Part shown: piece after piece, positions 37,996 through 50,864 of the stretch
Position numbering within the stretch: the stretch's first letter is position 1
How the letters are laid out: the number at the start of each line of letters is the position of its first letter
Source: Thamnaconus septentrionalis
Lineage: Eukaryota > Chordata > Actinopteri > Tetraodontiformes > Monacanthidae
NCBI GenBank assembly: GCA_009823395.1
Contig: CM020510.1
Coordinates: forward strand, 15,549,773-15,613,772
Direction: 5' to 3'
DNA length: 64,000 bases
Notes under the pieces: model-generated
What the model saw: only the letters and a program-made list of their open reading frames with translations
Databases searched by the model: none
Told to the model about the DNA's origin: nothing
Program-made: the position numbers and the translations under genes

Positions 37996-39582
37996 ATCAC
38001 TGTGTAAATTAACAATGTGTTGCCTACCATTATGAGTGAGTCTGAGTACCTCCAATTGATAGGTGAGCTTTAAAATCAACATTATGGCTCCTAAACTTAA
38101 CCAGGTATCATCGAAACATTTCTCAACCTAGCAGAACCCCTCAAGCCTCCCTTGAGTCTCCATCATAAAAAGGATGTGTTGTTTCAAATCAAATCGAATC
38201 AAATAGCCTTGAAATCCAAGAAATCTTACAAAACTCCATGCTCACGATGAGCATTAACAATACAAATGTGTGTTTCAAACAAATTTATATCCATAACTTG
38301 CCGTGGCAGGGCTGTAAATGTCAGCAAATGCGGCAAACCTTGAGCCGTAATAACTAACTTATCCGCATCAAAGAGGCATTGACCCCATTTCCATCCAGTC
38401 CCGGAGATTCATCTGTTCATGATCAGTGGCTTTATCCTTTAATTGTATCTCTGTGAAAGTTTTCCAAATGTCACAGCCTCCGGGGTGTTCAGTCGCCAAG
38501 AAAATGAAGAAAATGCCAGACGCGGCTGAAGCTTGCACGGTGACTGGCTGAATCGATCCTCTCATTTTTTGCCATATTGATTTTCCTCTTACAGTGACCT
38601 ATATAAACGGCTGCCCACCATCGCCAGCCGCAGCAACAGCGGCCGCTTCTCACGTTTCTGGCTTTTGTGACTCACGCCGCTCTGCTCTGCTCTGTTCCGC
38701 TCGCCGCTCTTTATCTGTGTAATCCCTCAATTCAAGGTCCGTGTATCTGGCGTCCTCAATAGCAAAGCGATAGAGATTAAAAAAACGGGAGGAGCGACAT
38801 TCAGTTTCAGCTGCCCATTCTCCAAATACGGGTCGGGTCTTTGAAGGTGTGGGGAATGCCGCATCGGCCTCTGAGGGTCCCGTGTTTAAGTGCAGATGTC
38901 ATGACAATAATAAAGTGTGCCTCACATGACTGACAAAAGCCACAGATGGAGACGCCCATCCTCCAATTTGACCCTGATCCCAGCTTTCTCTTCCCAGGTG
39001 GCTCACCTGACAGGATCACGTTTCTATCTGTCCGTCTGTCATTTTTTCCCCAACAACATTAACCTAAATTTAAACGATGCTCCAAACATATGGGCGTTTG
39101 CGGTACCAAAATCGAAAATGTGCCAACCTCGTCTTGTGGAAAATGCAACCCCTCAAACATGTGAAATGCCCTTCACGTTGTCAGTTTGGAGGAGCTGTGA
39201 GCGTCTTTTATTGTTATTTGTTCAAGCTGAGGGTCATCCGGGTCAAGGAAGAGCACCAAACACCTCTGAACAACAGGTCCTGTTGTCCTCCATTGTGAAC
39301 ACGTTCCCAGGTGAACGGACACCTCACATGCTCTTACTTTATTAAGTTTCATCTCAGCGGTCGAAAACATTTCACACAAAAAACATCGTCTGAGAGCCTC
39401 ACGGACATTGTTCAGGTGTGTTGGATTTCATCATTTGCCTCCAGGAGACGGCCGCGCTGCCTCGACCACAAAAAGTGAATTGTTGTCACGGAAACTGAGG
39501 CTGCCCCACCAAAGATGCGCTTGACCCTGTTTCCATCCAATCCTAAGACGGCGTCGTGACCATGCCGGCGTCAAGTTTACCA
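37996..39582. other. Intergenic region between the two ZP genes
   Basis: 1.6 kb. It contains a TATA-like promoter module around 38372-38640 and otherwise no coding signal. The open frames at 38917-39345 are not conserved protein. Confidence 0.5.
38600..38607 (+). promoter_or_regulatory. TATA box, upstream module of the ZP pair
   Basis: TATATAAA in the context ACCTATATAAACGGC. At 38380-38402, upstream, lies TTGACCCCATTTCCATCCAG, which is nearly repeated at 39520-39540 before the second TATA box. A possible non-coding exon could run from about 38630 to 38736 (TTCAAG/GTCCGT). What it drives is unknown. Confidence 0.35.
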
Positions 39583-39590
39583 TATATAAA
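39583..39590 (+). promoter_or_regulatory. TATA box of the zpld1-like gene
   Basis: TATATAAA about 30 bases upstream of a short leader that ends in GAGGAG/GTAAGAG at 39636. The motif TTGACCCTGTTTCCATCCAA lies about 45 bases upstream of the box. Spacing and the following splice donor make this a credible promoter. Confidence 0.6.
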
Positions 39591-39612
39591 TTGGCCCTCC
39601 GCTTCCTTCCTC

Positions 39613-39636
39613 TAAAACAGCCAAGAGACTGAGGAG
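39613..39636 (+). other. Non-coding first exon of the zpld1-like gene
   Basis: Inferred from the TATA box at 39583 and the strong donor GTAAGA at 39637. The start is approximate. It would splice to the exon beginning at 39807 after the acceptor CCGCTGCAG, 27 bases before the ATG. Confidence 0.45.
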
Positions 39637-39833
39637 GTAAGAGCCAGGAGAGCCTGGAGCCTCTTCCTACTGACCGCTCTGGATTAAGCATTTAGCTCAA
39701 GATCATTTCATACTAAAACCACTTCTTCAGGATTTGGACACATAGTACCGGATCTCTGCAGATTCTCTGTGTTTGATTTGTGTGCGTGTGTGTGTGTCCG
39801 CTGCAGCTTCTTCACAGTGGGCCTATCGGGGAG

Positions 39834-42800
39834 ATGGCTTTATTTGGCTTCCTCATACTGACCTCCTTGTGTATTGCGGGCCGAGAGGCCCTCACCTTAT
39901 CTGACTGCGGAGCCGACGGCAGACGACCAGGTGAGCCGGCGCCGGCCTCTGTGTGCGCTCACGTGTTTGATTGGGATTGAAGAGGTCGCAAAGCTTCTAC
40001 GTTAGATTTAGACCTTCTGTAAAGGACGTTGTTTTGGTTTCAGGTATTTCATTACAACTGGAAGACGGATGGCATTGATCTGAACAGGCACAGCTGATAA
40101 AACGTTATGACTGTGATCTTAGATAGCAATCGTATTGGGGCATTTCTCATGAATTGACCGTTTCTCCTCATCATCCTTCCTGAGGTTTCTGTCCTTACTG
40201 ACTCAACCCACCAACCATGGCTCTGTTTCACCATTAGAATACACCGATATCTCCGTGGTTTGTGGCACCTCCGCCATCAACTTGGCCATTCAGATCTGCC
40301 CAGTGGTCTACACGGGATACAATGCCAGCCTGCTGATCCTCAACCGAGTCTGGGACAATACGTGCCGGGGGACGCTGGACACGTCGGTGGTCCCTCCGGT
40401 GGTGAGGTTCAGCTTCCCCATCAGGGAGGGAAACGCCTGCGGTAGTACCTTCATGGTGAGTGTCATCGGAAAAAAAAAAGTTTAGTGCTTGAGTTGCTGT
40501 TGTGCTTCTGGCGAGGTGAGAAGAGGAAGTGGGAATTTCAGTTGGAATCATCCTGCTCTATTAGGTTAAATCTAATACATTTTATTGTTTCTGAATAAAA
40601 TAATGTCATCTTTCATGACTGCTGAATGAGTCACAATAATTAATAATCAATCCTCTTAAATATTCCCGCAGACCACCAGTGCTCCGGGAACTGGAGTCTT
40701 CTCCGACTTCTCCAACATCCAGTCGGTCAACGTCAGCGGGGTGGTCCGATCCTTCGACCCCACTATCGGCACAATCACCTACAACGCTGAGCTGAAGTAC
40801 TTCTACTCGTGCGCTTACCCGCTGGAGTACCTCATCAACAACACCCAGGTGGACGTGTAAGTTCCGCGTTGGGTTCAGGAACGCGCAAGCTCCTCTAAAG
40901 GTTTCACAGCCCAAACAACAATCACACGCACCTTCTCATCCCTGCAGGTCGTCCTCCTCCATCGCTTTGAAGGACAACAACGGCAGCTTCATCAGCACCC
41001 TGAGCATGGCCTTGTACAAGGTGCCACCTTTCTCACAGCCCGGCGACGCGCATGCAGCCACTTTGTATGTATGAGTTGATGTGACTGCATCCCTCTCTCC
41101 CACCGCCAGGATATAAATTACACCACCCCTCTCATCATGCCACCCCTGGGCGTCGAACTGAGGACGGACATCTACGTGCAGGTGGTCGCATCCAACCTGA
41201 CATCCCAGTAAGAACCACTAACAATATCTGCAACCTATCGCCTTTTATTTATGTATTTATTTATTAAAACAAAAAACTTTAGGGCTGGACCTGCACTCAT
41301 CAAACTGCTGCACTCCCATTAAAACTTTTAAAAGGCTCAAAAAGTGTGTGTTCGCACCAAAATCTTTTCTGATGTAGAATAATTTACAGCTTTTGGATGC
41401 CTTGAAATTTTACATAATCTCAAATATTATCATAAAATATTTTATGGAGGATCTTTTTTTGTTTGAAGAGGCAGAAAAAATGAAAGAAAACTAGATTCTT
41501 GTAGTTACCTTGGATATGCGGTGGGGAACTTTCTCCAACTGAAACATTCATTCGCTACATCTTGGACCTTTGGTTAGAAATGAAGGTTTATTTCAGGTTA
41601 CAACAAAATGAATACCAAGCATCAACAACAGCGGCAGTTGGAGCTTTAGGGGGAAATAAACGTCCGACAAGCTACAAAATGAATATATTATAACAAATAA
41701 AGAGTTCAGATACCTGATTTGCATGTTTGGGAGGGGGTTAAGTGAGGTTGTTTGTTCATCATTTCTGCCACACTTACAGTGAGGCAGTCAGTTCCGCGTT
41801 GCAGCCCTTCAGCAACCAGCCCCCTCCGCACCCCGCACTTCACAACCTGTGGGATCAAACTGTCGCCGTGCGTGGCAGTGAAGGCGTGGGTGGCGGTGTT
41901 TGCACACCTGGAGAGCAGCTCTGCTCGCTCTCAGCCGTTTGATGAATGCAGGTCCGGGCTGTTCAAAAACAAACGGACAGAATGGGTGAAAGCCCGCGTG
42001 TCTAAATCGAGCTTTTCCGTCTCTCACCGTCTGCAACAACCTGACGAATGGGCCTTGATAAGATTGTAAATGTGAGGATTCCACCTGTGACCTGGAGTCT
42101 CTGACCCGGTGCTGGGGACCTCATTCTCTCTTCACAGGTACTTTGTCCTGCTGGACCGGTGTTACGCCTCGGTCAATCCGCAGCCGACCAACTCCACCTC
42201 CTTTAACCTGTTTGTCTCGTAAGTCTCTTCAATCTTCTCAAACAGCTCTGCCAATGACTTGCGAATTACCTCCTAATCGAAACATTTCTCCCAGTCCCTG
42301 GAGGGTTGCTGTCCAGCTTGAAATCTTAACTTTCTTCTTTTTTAACTTTAATCCTTGAAAACATACTAGCATACTAATTGCAGCTCAGCTACTTATAAGT
42401 CCAGTGGGAGCATTTTGGTTTCATCTCCACACCATTCTACCATTAATACACTGCTTGTATGTATCCATGTGCAAATGGGGCAGTTGTGAGGTTCGCCTTC
42501 TATTGAAAGGTGCTCCATAGACCAACTCACCACCATGCTGGAGAACGGGGAGAGTCAGAAGGCCCGCTTCTACTTCCCGGCCTTCCGCTTCATCGAGCAG
42601 CAGAACGAGACCATCTCCACCTACTACCTGCACTGCATCACCCGTCTCTGCGAGCGCAGCACCTGCAGCGCGTTCAAGGTGAGAGGTCGCCGCGCGCATT
42701 TCAAGCAGTGTCGGAGTAGCCCAGGCTTCATTAACAACCGGCGGTGTTGGGATTGATCCACAGCAATGCAACAGGGTGAGGAGGAGTGTGGAGACCACGG

Positions 42801-43526
42801 TCGTCCAGGAGAGCATCACTGAGCCGTCGGTGCTCACTGTGGCCATAAGGGCAAAGGCAGACACCCGTACGTTCCACATTTTGCTTTCTTTCTCAGTCAA
42901 TTACTGCATTGATGGTCAGCAAAAAAGTACAATTTGTGAGCAAATATCATAACAATAATATAATAAGGTAAGGTAGTTACGTTAGTTTTAAAGAATATAA
43001 AAAGTACTGCACTTTTGTAGTACATATAAATATTGTGTAGTGAAAGTAATGGTGATAACAGTGCTTGAACCACCTGCTCAAATGTTTTGAAAAGAATCTC
43101 TTAAGCCTTTTAATTACACAATTGCATTTTCAATCTGTATCCCTCAATGAAATACCGACTCCTGTTTCTGTCTTGCAGCTATCCTCTCCAAAGAAGAGGG
43201 TAAGTGTATTATTTATTAATTTGAGCACAATGAGCAGAGTTCTAGTTTAAAAAAAAAAAAATTAATTAGATTTTTTTTTTTTTTACAATGAAAATGAAAA
43301 GCATTTCTTATCTGCTGCAATTCAAAATGTCTTCTCTTGTCTGCTGGAATGAAGCATCCCATAATGGTTTCAATTCCATCTGTGCACAGCGCTGTCTGGT
43401 GGCCAGTCTGATGGCAGAGGCGCGTCTGTTGGCCTGGGAATCGCCGTGGCGGTCCTGGTTGTCATAGGGGTTGTGGCCATTTTGACGGCAGCGTCTTTTT
43501 ATCGAAAGCTCAAGATGCTTAGCTAG
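39834..43526 (+). CDS. ZPLD1-like zona pellucida-domain protein (tandem paralog)
   Basis: A membrane-anchored ZP-domain protein related to zpld1, expected to be cleaved and to polymerise outside the cell. Coding exons: 39834-39930, 40238-40455, 40672-40856, 40948-41020, 41110-41207, 42138-42218, 42510-42678, 42764-42866, 43179-43199 and 43390-43526, giving 1182 bases and 393 residues. It begins with a clear signal peptide (MALFGFLILTSLCIA), then YTDISVVCGTSAINLAIQIC in ZP-N, FYSCAYPLEYLINNTQ, a ZP-C half with LLDRCYASVNP and YLHCITRLCERSTC, a furin-type site RVRRS at 311-315, and a hydrophobic membrane segment at about 362-384 followed by a short basic tail (YRKLKMLS). Exon count and all nine coding-intron phases equal those of the neighbouring zpld1. 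The signal exon starts at ATG 39834 with a purine at -3. I cannot assign an established symbol; the exact function of this paralog is unknown. Confidence 0.92.
41208..42137. other. Intron 6 of the zpld1-like gene
   Basis: The largest intron of the gene, 930 bases, AT-rich with no recognisable repeat. Open frames at 41742-42069 are not conserved protein. Confidence 0.6.
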
Positions 43527-44175
43527 CAGGAGCCCATAAAGTATGATGAAGAGACATCGGCTCAGGGTTTGAAATGACACAATGGCTCTGACAGGTTGAC
43601 ATTCACATACTTGGTGGAGGTGCATAATGTGTGTACGTAGGACCCAGCTGTACTGAATCAAACTATTGATCGAAGCACTTAATGTCTCTCTCCAATCTGT
43701 CACAGACTCTTAGAGGTAATGGAAGGTGAAGTCTGAAAGATACACCTGCCGTGTGCTCTGCATTGTAAGGAAGAAAGAAACAAAAAGGCTGTTAAACAGA
43801 GATAAATGATGTCATTTATCACTTTAAGGGAAATGTCAGAAAAAAAAATACAGAAAAACACGATTCTTCGCCCAAAAGTTTCAGTTCCTGGTCAAGGTAG
43901 TCCAGTTTTAGAGCCCACTTCTGGAAAGATGTGTCATTTAAGAAGTTGGCTTCAGCTCCATTTTTAGGTAAGAAGCATCACCCAAAAAATTGTATTCTCT
44001 TTAATGTCAAACCTCCCCATTAACTCACCGCTTCGGGGGCTAAGCCTAAAATTATGGCAATAAATATTAATGCTCCTGCCTGTGTCTGACATTAATTTTG
44101 ATTTAACATCTCTGTGAAAAACATCATTTCTTTTTTTATTTCACATTGAGTCTAAATAAATGTCAGCATTTGTGT
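43527..44175 (+). other. 3'UTR of the zpld1-like gene
   Basis: Follows the TAG at 43524-43526. Candidate polyadenylation signals are AATAAA at about 44060 and at 44155-44160. The second precedes a T/G-rich stretch and is chosen here without strong evidence. Confidence 0.4.
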
Positions 44176-47100
44176 TCAACCAGCTGCGTATTCAATTGTT
44201 CGAGCCAGAGGTGACATGTTGCATGTTATTAGCTAGATATGCATGTGTTGTTAATCACATTCTAGATGAGGCCAGCAAATGTTGTGCAATCAGGAAGTAA
44301 TGCAGAAATTTAAAATGTGTTTAATGGAAAAATGCCACAATCCTAAGGAATGTGAGGGCATTTTCTTTTTTTTCAAGTAATTTATTGGTTTTGTCTGAAT
44401 TATCTATTAAGGACAGCATCCAGGGGAATTTACATAGTTTAAACAACTTGTAATAATGCATAACCTACTGTGGCAATTGTTTGGAGAGAAATGAATAATT
44501 GCTGCTGTGCATCTTTTATGTAACTCGTGCATTATTCTAAATATTAAAGCACACAAGATATCAACAACAAGAGGTCATGTCTTCCCACAGCAGACACTCA
44601 CCTGTTGTCCAAAGTTAAGTCACGCCATGGCGTCAACCACAGTCCTGCGCTGGAACACATTCATGTAACAAGTTCCTGACACCCAAGAAGAAAACTCTGT
44701 TTGTCTTCGTTGCGGAGTAAAGGAAATGAAAAGGAATTCATTCATCAGATGGAGTAGAACTGGCCCACAAACACTTTGTGTTGTATCACATTGTGGATCA
44801 TGAAATTGTTCAATATTAGCATTTTAAATCAAATGTTTTCCCTCGCTGTGGGTCTGGAATGTGCCTGTTTGGTTTGGAGGCAACGCGGGATGAAAGAACG
44901 TGGACGGCTGTGATGTTTTTGTAATGATCCTCCAGTAGAGGGTGTCTGTTCACCATTTTTTAATTTAATATTTCCGAAAGGGCTGTGTTTTTTCAGTTGT
45001 TCTGTTTTTTGACACACATAGAAATATACATCCATAACCTGGCAACAGTGAAATATTACTTGGAAAGGGCTTTTTTTTTATTGCTTACAAGCGATTTTAT
45101 GACAAGATTACCTCTTGCCACGCCACCTTCAGGTGCAAGGGAGGGCTGAAAGGTCCATAATTCTAGTTTACAGCGAGGAGTCAACGGGATTTGCAGGATT
45201 GACGATCGTGCGCGCGGCACTGCGAGATGCGAGATGTTTTTGTTGTTGTTCCCCCGCCGCTGCAACGCAGTAAAATCAACAAGCGATACGAGCGGCTTGC
45301 CTGACAAATGATCTAATTACAAGTACCCGCGCTGTTAAGTAGGCCATGACACGCGCCATGACTAAGACGACCCACTTAGAAACATGATGGGGATAAATGA
45401 GCTGAGCTGAAAGGTGGTGCTCCATTAGGGCAGCAGCCACTGTATGTTAGGGATGAATCCAGATTTTATGACTTCCCTGTAATTTAATTAAACCTACAGG
45501 GATAAAACCCCATGTACTGCTCCCCTCTAATGGCGAGCACATTAACCTCTGGACCCAGCTGCTCTGCCCTCTGTAATGTGGGGGAGCTCGCGTGAGGGGC
45601 GGAGGGAGACGGCTGAAGCACTTGCTGCTTTTGTTGGTCTTGGAAGTGCATATTGATCCTCTTCTTTGCTTCCAGTCAGCCAGTGCTGTAGTCATCAAAA
45701 AACAACAGTTTTATTTCTGCAAGCAAGTCTAAAGAACAACCAAAAAAGGTTATGGAAACTCTGTTTAGATGAAATGATCCCCCTTTTTAGTGGTCTTAAT
45801 GTTTGGTTGATGCGGCCCCTCTGCTGAGAGAAAAATTGGCCTGTCATTTTCTTCCTAATTATTATGATTATGCAGATTAGTCTGTCTGTGGGCTATATAT
45901 TAAGTTGAGAAGACAGCACAATAATAAAAAATTGATGGGGCTGATTTTGGGGCATGCAGCGTGCAGACTCTGTGATTACTCTGGATAAACAGTCAGCTGA
46001 CGCGAGGAGCCGATGCCAAAAAGCAAAAAGTTGCTTCGGGTTGCAAACAGGCAAAATGTGAAACACTTCCCCACGACTGGACTGCACAGGACGGCCGAGG
46101 AGGAGTGACGTCGGAAGGGTCCAGCTGTTCCATTAACCTTTCAAAATGAGACAGCGAGGCTGCGGGCAAAGGGTAATGTCATGCACACGACATGTTGGGG
46201 GACGCAATATGAAAAGGAAGAAGAAGAAAAGGAGGAAGAAGAATGGATGGGACACCGTTTCTCTGACGCCCCGCCCCCCCACCCCCAAAGTCAAGTCTTT
46301 GAAGGATCACAATTTTTTTTTTTTGCTCTGCTAGTTTTTGGATAAATATCAATAATGTTAGAATTGTTTTGCGGGTGGCTGAAGTGGAGCCCTTATCAGA
46401 TTCGCTGAGGAAGAAACAGCGGCATCCTTGTCTTCTGACCCCTGGAACAAAAAAAAAAAAACAGAACTGTTTGACTATTTCTGGAGAAAGTTTGGCGGGC
46501 GACCTTTCGTAAATTGTGTCTTTTCAAAATATGCAAATGAGATCGTTTTGTGGGGGTGACAGTTTATAGCTTTGGACTGTCGCAGGATTAGACATTAGAG
46601 AGAAGAGGCGAGCTGTGATGAACAGTTCACATAAAGTTCATCTTAAATCCATAGGAAGGGCTCCTGTGTACCATCCCGCTTAAACCACCACTGACCTATT
46701 TATTTATAGCATACTTCGATGTTATACTTCGACACCATGCAGGAAATATGGGGAGATGGATTCAAACTGCACAATATCGGCTCATAACCTTCATGCTATT
46801 ATTTCTGAAACAGCGTTTCGCAACCTGCCACCTCCACCAGGGGATGATATAGTGCTTCGGCTCCACTTTTGCCATCCATTCAGGGCGGCTCAGTCAGTGA
46901 CTTTGCATATACTGTACATGTACAACATAGTAATAAAATTTGTTTTGTGTTTGATTGTGTCATGTCAACAACGCAACTTTCAGGGGGAAATTGTGTTTAT
47001 TGCTCAAAATAAAAGCATATCCGAACAAACTGTTCTCCAGATTTCAGTTTTTCAGAGCAAGTATACGAGTGGATGTCTTCTACTGCGAGTATGGTTGTGT

Positions 47101-47395
47101 AGCATATGCTTGGCAAGTCCCAAAGCACTCAGAAACAGACACACAGGGGCTTTTTTCGTTTGTTTGCTTTTCTTGATGAGACATGTCGCTGCAAAAACAA
47201 ATTTCAACATCAAAATGATGCGTCATTTTCCCAGAATTGTCCTGTATAGTGAGCGGATCAGAGCTGCTGCCAAAGAGATATGAGCCTTGTCAAAAAAAAA
47301 AAAAAAGTGACTAAGAGAGTCACAAGATAAAGGTGTATTAAAACAAACAACTTCTTGGCGGGGCGATGACACACCATCGCTCAGGTTGAATACTG

Positions 47396-47429
<34 letters not shown>
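47396..47429. repeat. (TG)n microsatellite
   Basis: About 17 TG units in intergenic DNA. Confidence 0.95.
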
Positions 47430-47433
<4 letters not shown>

Positions 47434-47900
47434 CATCATCATCCTGGTGTCCTGACAGAGGGCAAGCCAGCCTGAGGCGGAGTCCTCGTGCAAACCCCAG
47501 TCAGAATAAAGATAGGTCCAGCTGCTCCAAAAAAGCTAATAATCCCATTCCGGGTGAGCAGATTAAGTTGTTCTCTGTACCTGAAGTTGAAATCCTCTTA
47601 AAAGTCACTTCAGACTCTGCATCCTTTTACACCTGGATGAATCCTTTCCCCCACTAAAAAAAAAAAAGAAAAGAAAAAAAAAAGCTCTTCTGCTCCTCTG
47701 AAGTTTCTACAGCAGGAGCTGGCCACCCATGAGATAAGCATTAAGTGCTGCGTGTGCCCGAATGCTTGGGAAGTATCTGCACATTCACTCCCCGGGTCCG
47801 GTTAAAAGATCAGTGCGGAGGACACGTCATCCATAATTTTCTTCCCTCTATTCAGGGTCATTTCAATGTGTGTACTTTTGGATATTCCATTGTTAAATTT

Positions 47901-47935
47901 GTGTCTGTCTGTGTCTGTGTGTGTGTGTGTGTGTG
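47901..47935. repeat. (TG)n / TGTC microsatellite
   Basis: Imperfect GTGTCTGTCT repeats leading into about nine GT units. Confidence 0.9.
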
Positions 47936-48996
47936 AAGGTGTCGGCGGGAGTCCCATTTCATCTTAACTTATTTGTCAAGCTGTCCATCATCCTTTCAAC
48001 AGGGGGCCACTTGTTAATGATTGATGCGGCACCTCTTAATGTGATGGATGGGTCGGCCGCCACACGATGGGACCGGGGCGAGACACCCCAGCCTCCCCCC
48101 AGCCTTCCCCGACCCCCCGGTCCATGTGAGGAAGACGCATGCCCCGTGTCCATCGCAGGAGGAGGAACAAAGCCACATTCAACTTAAGCCCCATCAATAA
48201 TGTACAGCTGAGGAGGCCCCATTGCTGACGGCGTCCCAAAAAAAAAAAAAAAAAAAGGGGTGGGGGGGGGGGGATACCTTTCTTGACTGGGATATTATCT
48301 CCGGGTCTGCACGCTGAGTCACGCACGGCAGCCTCGTTTTATTCAATGTTGCCAGCGTCACCGACATCTGAGAAGCCCTCTTGATCTGGTTTGTGTCTCT
48401 GGCGACTGTCTGTTGGCGAACATGTCAAAACAAGATAAGAGGGACGGTGCAGATTCTGATTTATCACCGGTGCCATCCACTTACATGCACTCTCTAGTTG
48501 AAAGAAAAAAAAAACTTGAAAAAAAAAAAAAAAAAAAAGTACATTTCCTCAAGTGTAAAACCGGTCTGTGAATAGAATCTGACATATTGAGAGTTTGTGC
48601 TTTTGTATACACACACCCTCAAATATAAACTCAAAGTCACTGTGATACAAAAAAGACGGTAGAGGTAATAAAGGACGAAAAGAAATAAAACATTCAGCAG
48701 CCACTGAATCACAGGCGCACCAGGCGGTGAAAATAAGCCTCAGACATGACAGGGAAGATCAATCTCTGATTTTTGTCTCGACACCGTTGAGGAGGTATAA
48801 AAGCACATCTGAGGGCTTAAGATGATCAAAAATGCCCCGTGTTCAAGACTCCGGCTATAGATAATTTTTAATAGGGAGTTAAAAGGTCAGGGTCATAACT
48901 CAGGGATAAAGACGTACTTTAAAGCAATCAATATCCAGCCTGAAATGGAAATAGAATCAATTCCAATGCTGCACTGCTGACAGGACATTGCCTGCC

Positions 48997-49021
48997 TTTT
49001 TTTTTTTTTTTTTTTTTTTTT
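48997..49021. repeat. poly(T) tract
   Basis: A 25-base T run. It could be the reverse of a poly(A) tail, but no retrotransposed gene is recognisable next to it. Confidence 0.9.
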
Positions 49022-50831
49022 AACTTGTTTAAATCTGTTTCAACACTGATTTTTTTTCATGTTCACAGATTATGAAAATTTTAAGTTCTCCAAATGCAGT
49101 GCTCTCCTATTTGTTTATGCAAAGGAGTCCGTCTGAGTCTGTCCAAGGTTTCAGCCTACACTGGCGGTCTGAAGTGCTTTGAGCATAAAGCTACAGTGAG
49201 CTAATTCACATTTATCCATTTACATTTAGACGTTTGCAGGTGTCCCGTTAAACCAAAATTATCATCATCACAGTTTTGTTATATTAAAAGTAACATACTG
49301 CAACTGTCTATAGCTTATGGGAGTGACAAAATGATTTGCATATATTTGGTTCTTAAATTAAGTCCTTAGCTAATATTTTCCGACCGTATGATGTTCCCCA
49401 AAGCCATTGTCAACGTTATGGATTAAGTAATGTCCATAAGTCTGATATGGAAGTAAACATCAGAGGAATCGATCACTGTAATGTATTGTTCTGAAGCCAA
49501 AACGCAAATCAAAGTTATGAATGTTATTCTCTTGGACCCTTCTCAATGTCAGACCAAAGTCAAAGAGACCAAGACAGAAAGAAAAAAAAGAGAGACTGAA
49601 ATGGACAGAGAGAGGCGAACGGCTTTGAGGGAGTTTCATGGCAGTGTGCAGGGTCAAAAAGATCATTTATTTTCCATTTACTGCGAAAGGACAGCCATTA
49701 ATCAGTCTCATAAGAGGTGGCTGAGTTGTGGAAACTTCCCAAAACGAATATTCCATTCCTCAAATGCGATCAAATAATTAGCAATTAACCTTTTGGGGAC
49801 ATCATAGAGTCAACTCTAGCGCTTTCTAAGGGATGACTAAGGAGTACTGGATATTACATGCCGACTTCAGACACAGGAGAACATCTGATGATTGTCTCCT
49901 GGCGCCAGTCTTTGTGCAAGAAAGTCAGGTTGCTCACATTTCCACTCTAAAACATGAGTCATCCATTTTGAAACATGAAATCGAAAGTTTTTTCAATCAG
50001 CCCTAAAAAGTGATTCAGTTGGGTAAACATGCAAAGAGGCGGGACTTGCAACAGCGAGAAGCAACTGTAGGGAAAAACACACAGATTAGCTAAGAATAAG
50101 CCCACACCCTAATGCGCTCTCATGGGAAGATGATTATTAGGGCATAAAATCGAGGAAACGTTAGTTGTTTCTCGTTGCCACAAACCTAGTAATTATAAAA
50201 ACTAACACCTGTTCACATGCAGGAATTTTTCTTCCATTTTGCCCTTATTCCAAACGGACGACAACACGGCGAGCAGAGGGCAAGAGGACGTGCAACACAT
50301 TACACAAACAGCTGCAGCTCCCTCGCACAATAAATGCCCGTCGACAGCGCTGCCGAGACGGGCGGCTTTGCCCATCAATCCATCTGTGGCCACTGGGGAG
50401 CCTGTGGGGATCTTAGTTCATAATTCATAGAGGGAGCCAGACATCCAGAGAGAGGGTAGGACAACCCCAGGCAGGCCAGTGGGGGACACAGGGGGGGGGG
50501 ATTCGCCAAAATGGGCTCCTTTCATTATGCATCAACTCCAGATGCTTCTACTCGGTGAGTTTGGGATTTTAGCTTGGTCACATATGTGTGCCCTGTCTGT
50601 CATGGCTCGCTGTGCTTTCATGTGTTTAAGAGTCCCATCTTGTCCATTCTCGGATCGGTAATTTCATCCAGGATTCCAGTGGAGTAGCTTTGAGTCATGA
50701 ATTATCAAAAAAAAAAAAAAAAGAAAAGAAAGAAAGGCTTCGGAAAAATCATATTCAGCCCTCTATTTACATAGGAAAGAGAAAAAAGAAGTGAGGTGGT
50801 CTCAAGGATGGAGGCATTGAAAAATAATAAC

Positions 50832-50864
50832 CTTGACATTCCAGGAAACACCTGGAATGTCAAG
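50832..50864. other. Perfect 14-bp palindrome with TEAD-like half sites
   Basis: CTTGACATTCCAGG, spacer AAACA, then its exact reverse complement CCTGGAATGTCAAG. Each arm contains ACATTCCA, the core of TEAD (M-CAT/GTIIC) sites. It could be a regulatory element or simply a small hairpin. Confidence 0.6.

Noticed and set aside
46756..47283. 175-codon open frame on the plus strand
   Set aside because: The composition (many Cys, Leu and Phe, AT-rich codons) fits a chance frame. There are no flanking splice signals and no family resemblance.
48790..48810. TATAAAAG as a promoter
   Set aside because: A TATA-like word is present, but no leader exon, start codon or splice donor follows, so there is no reason to call a gene.
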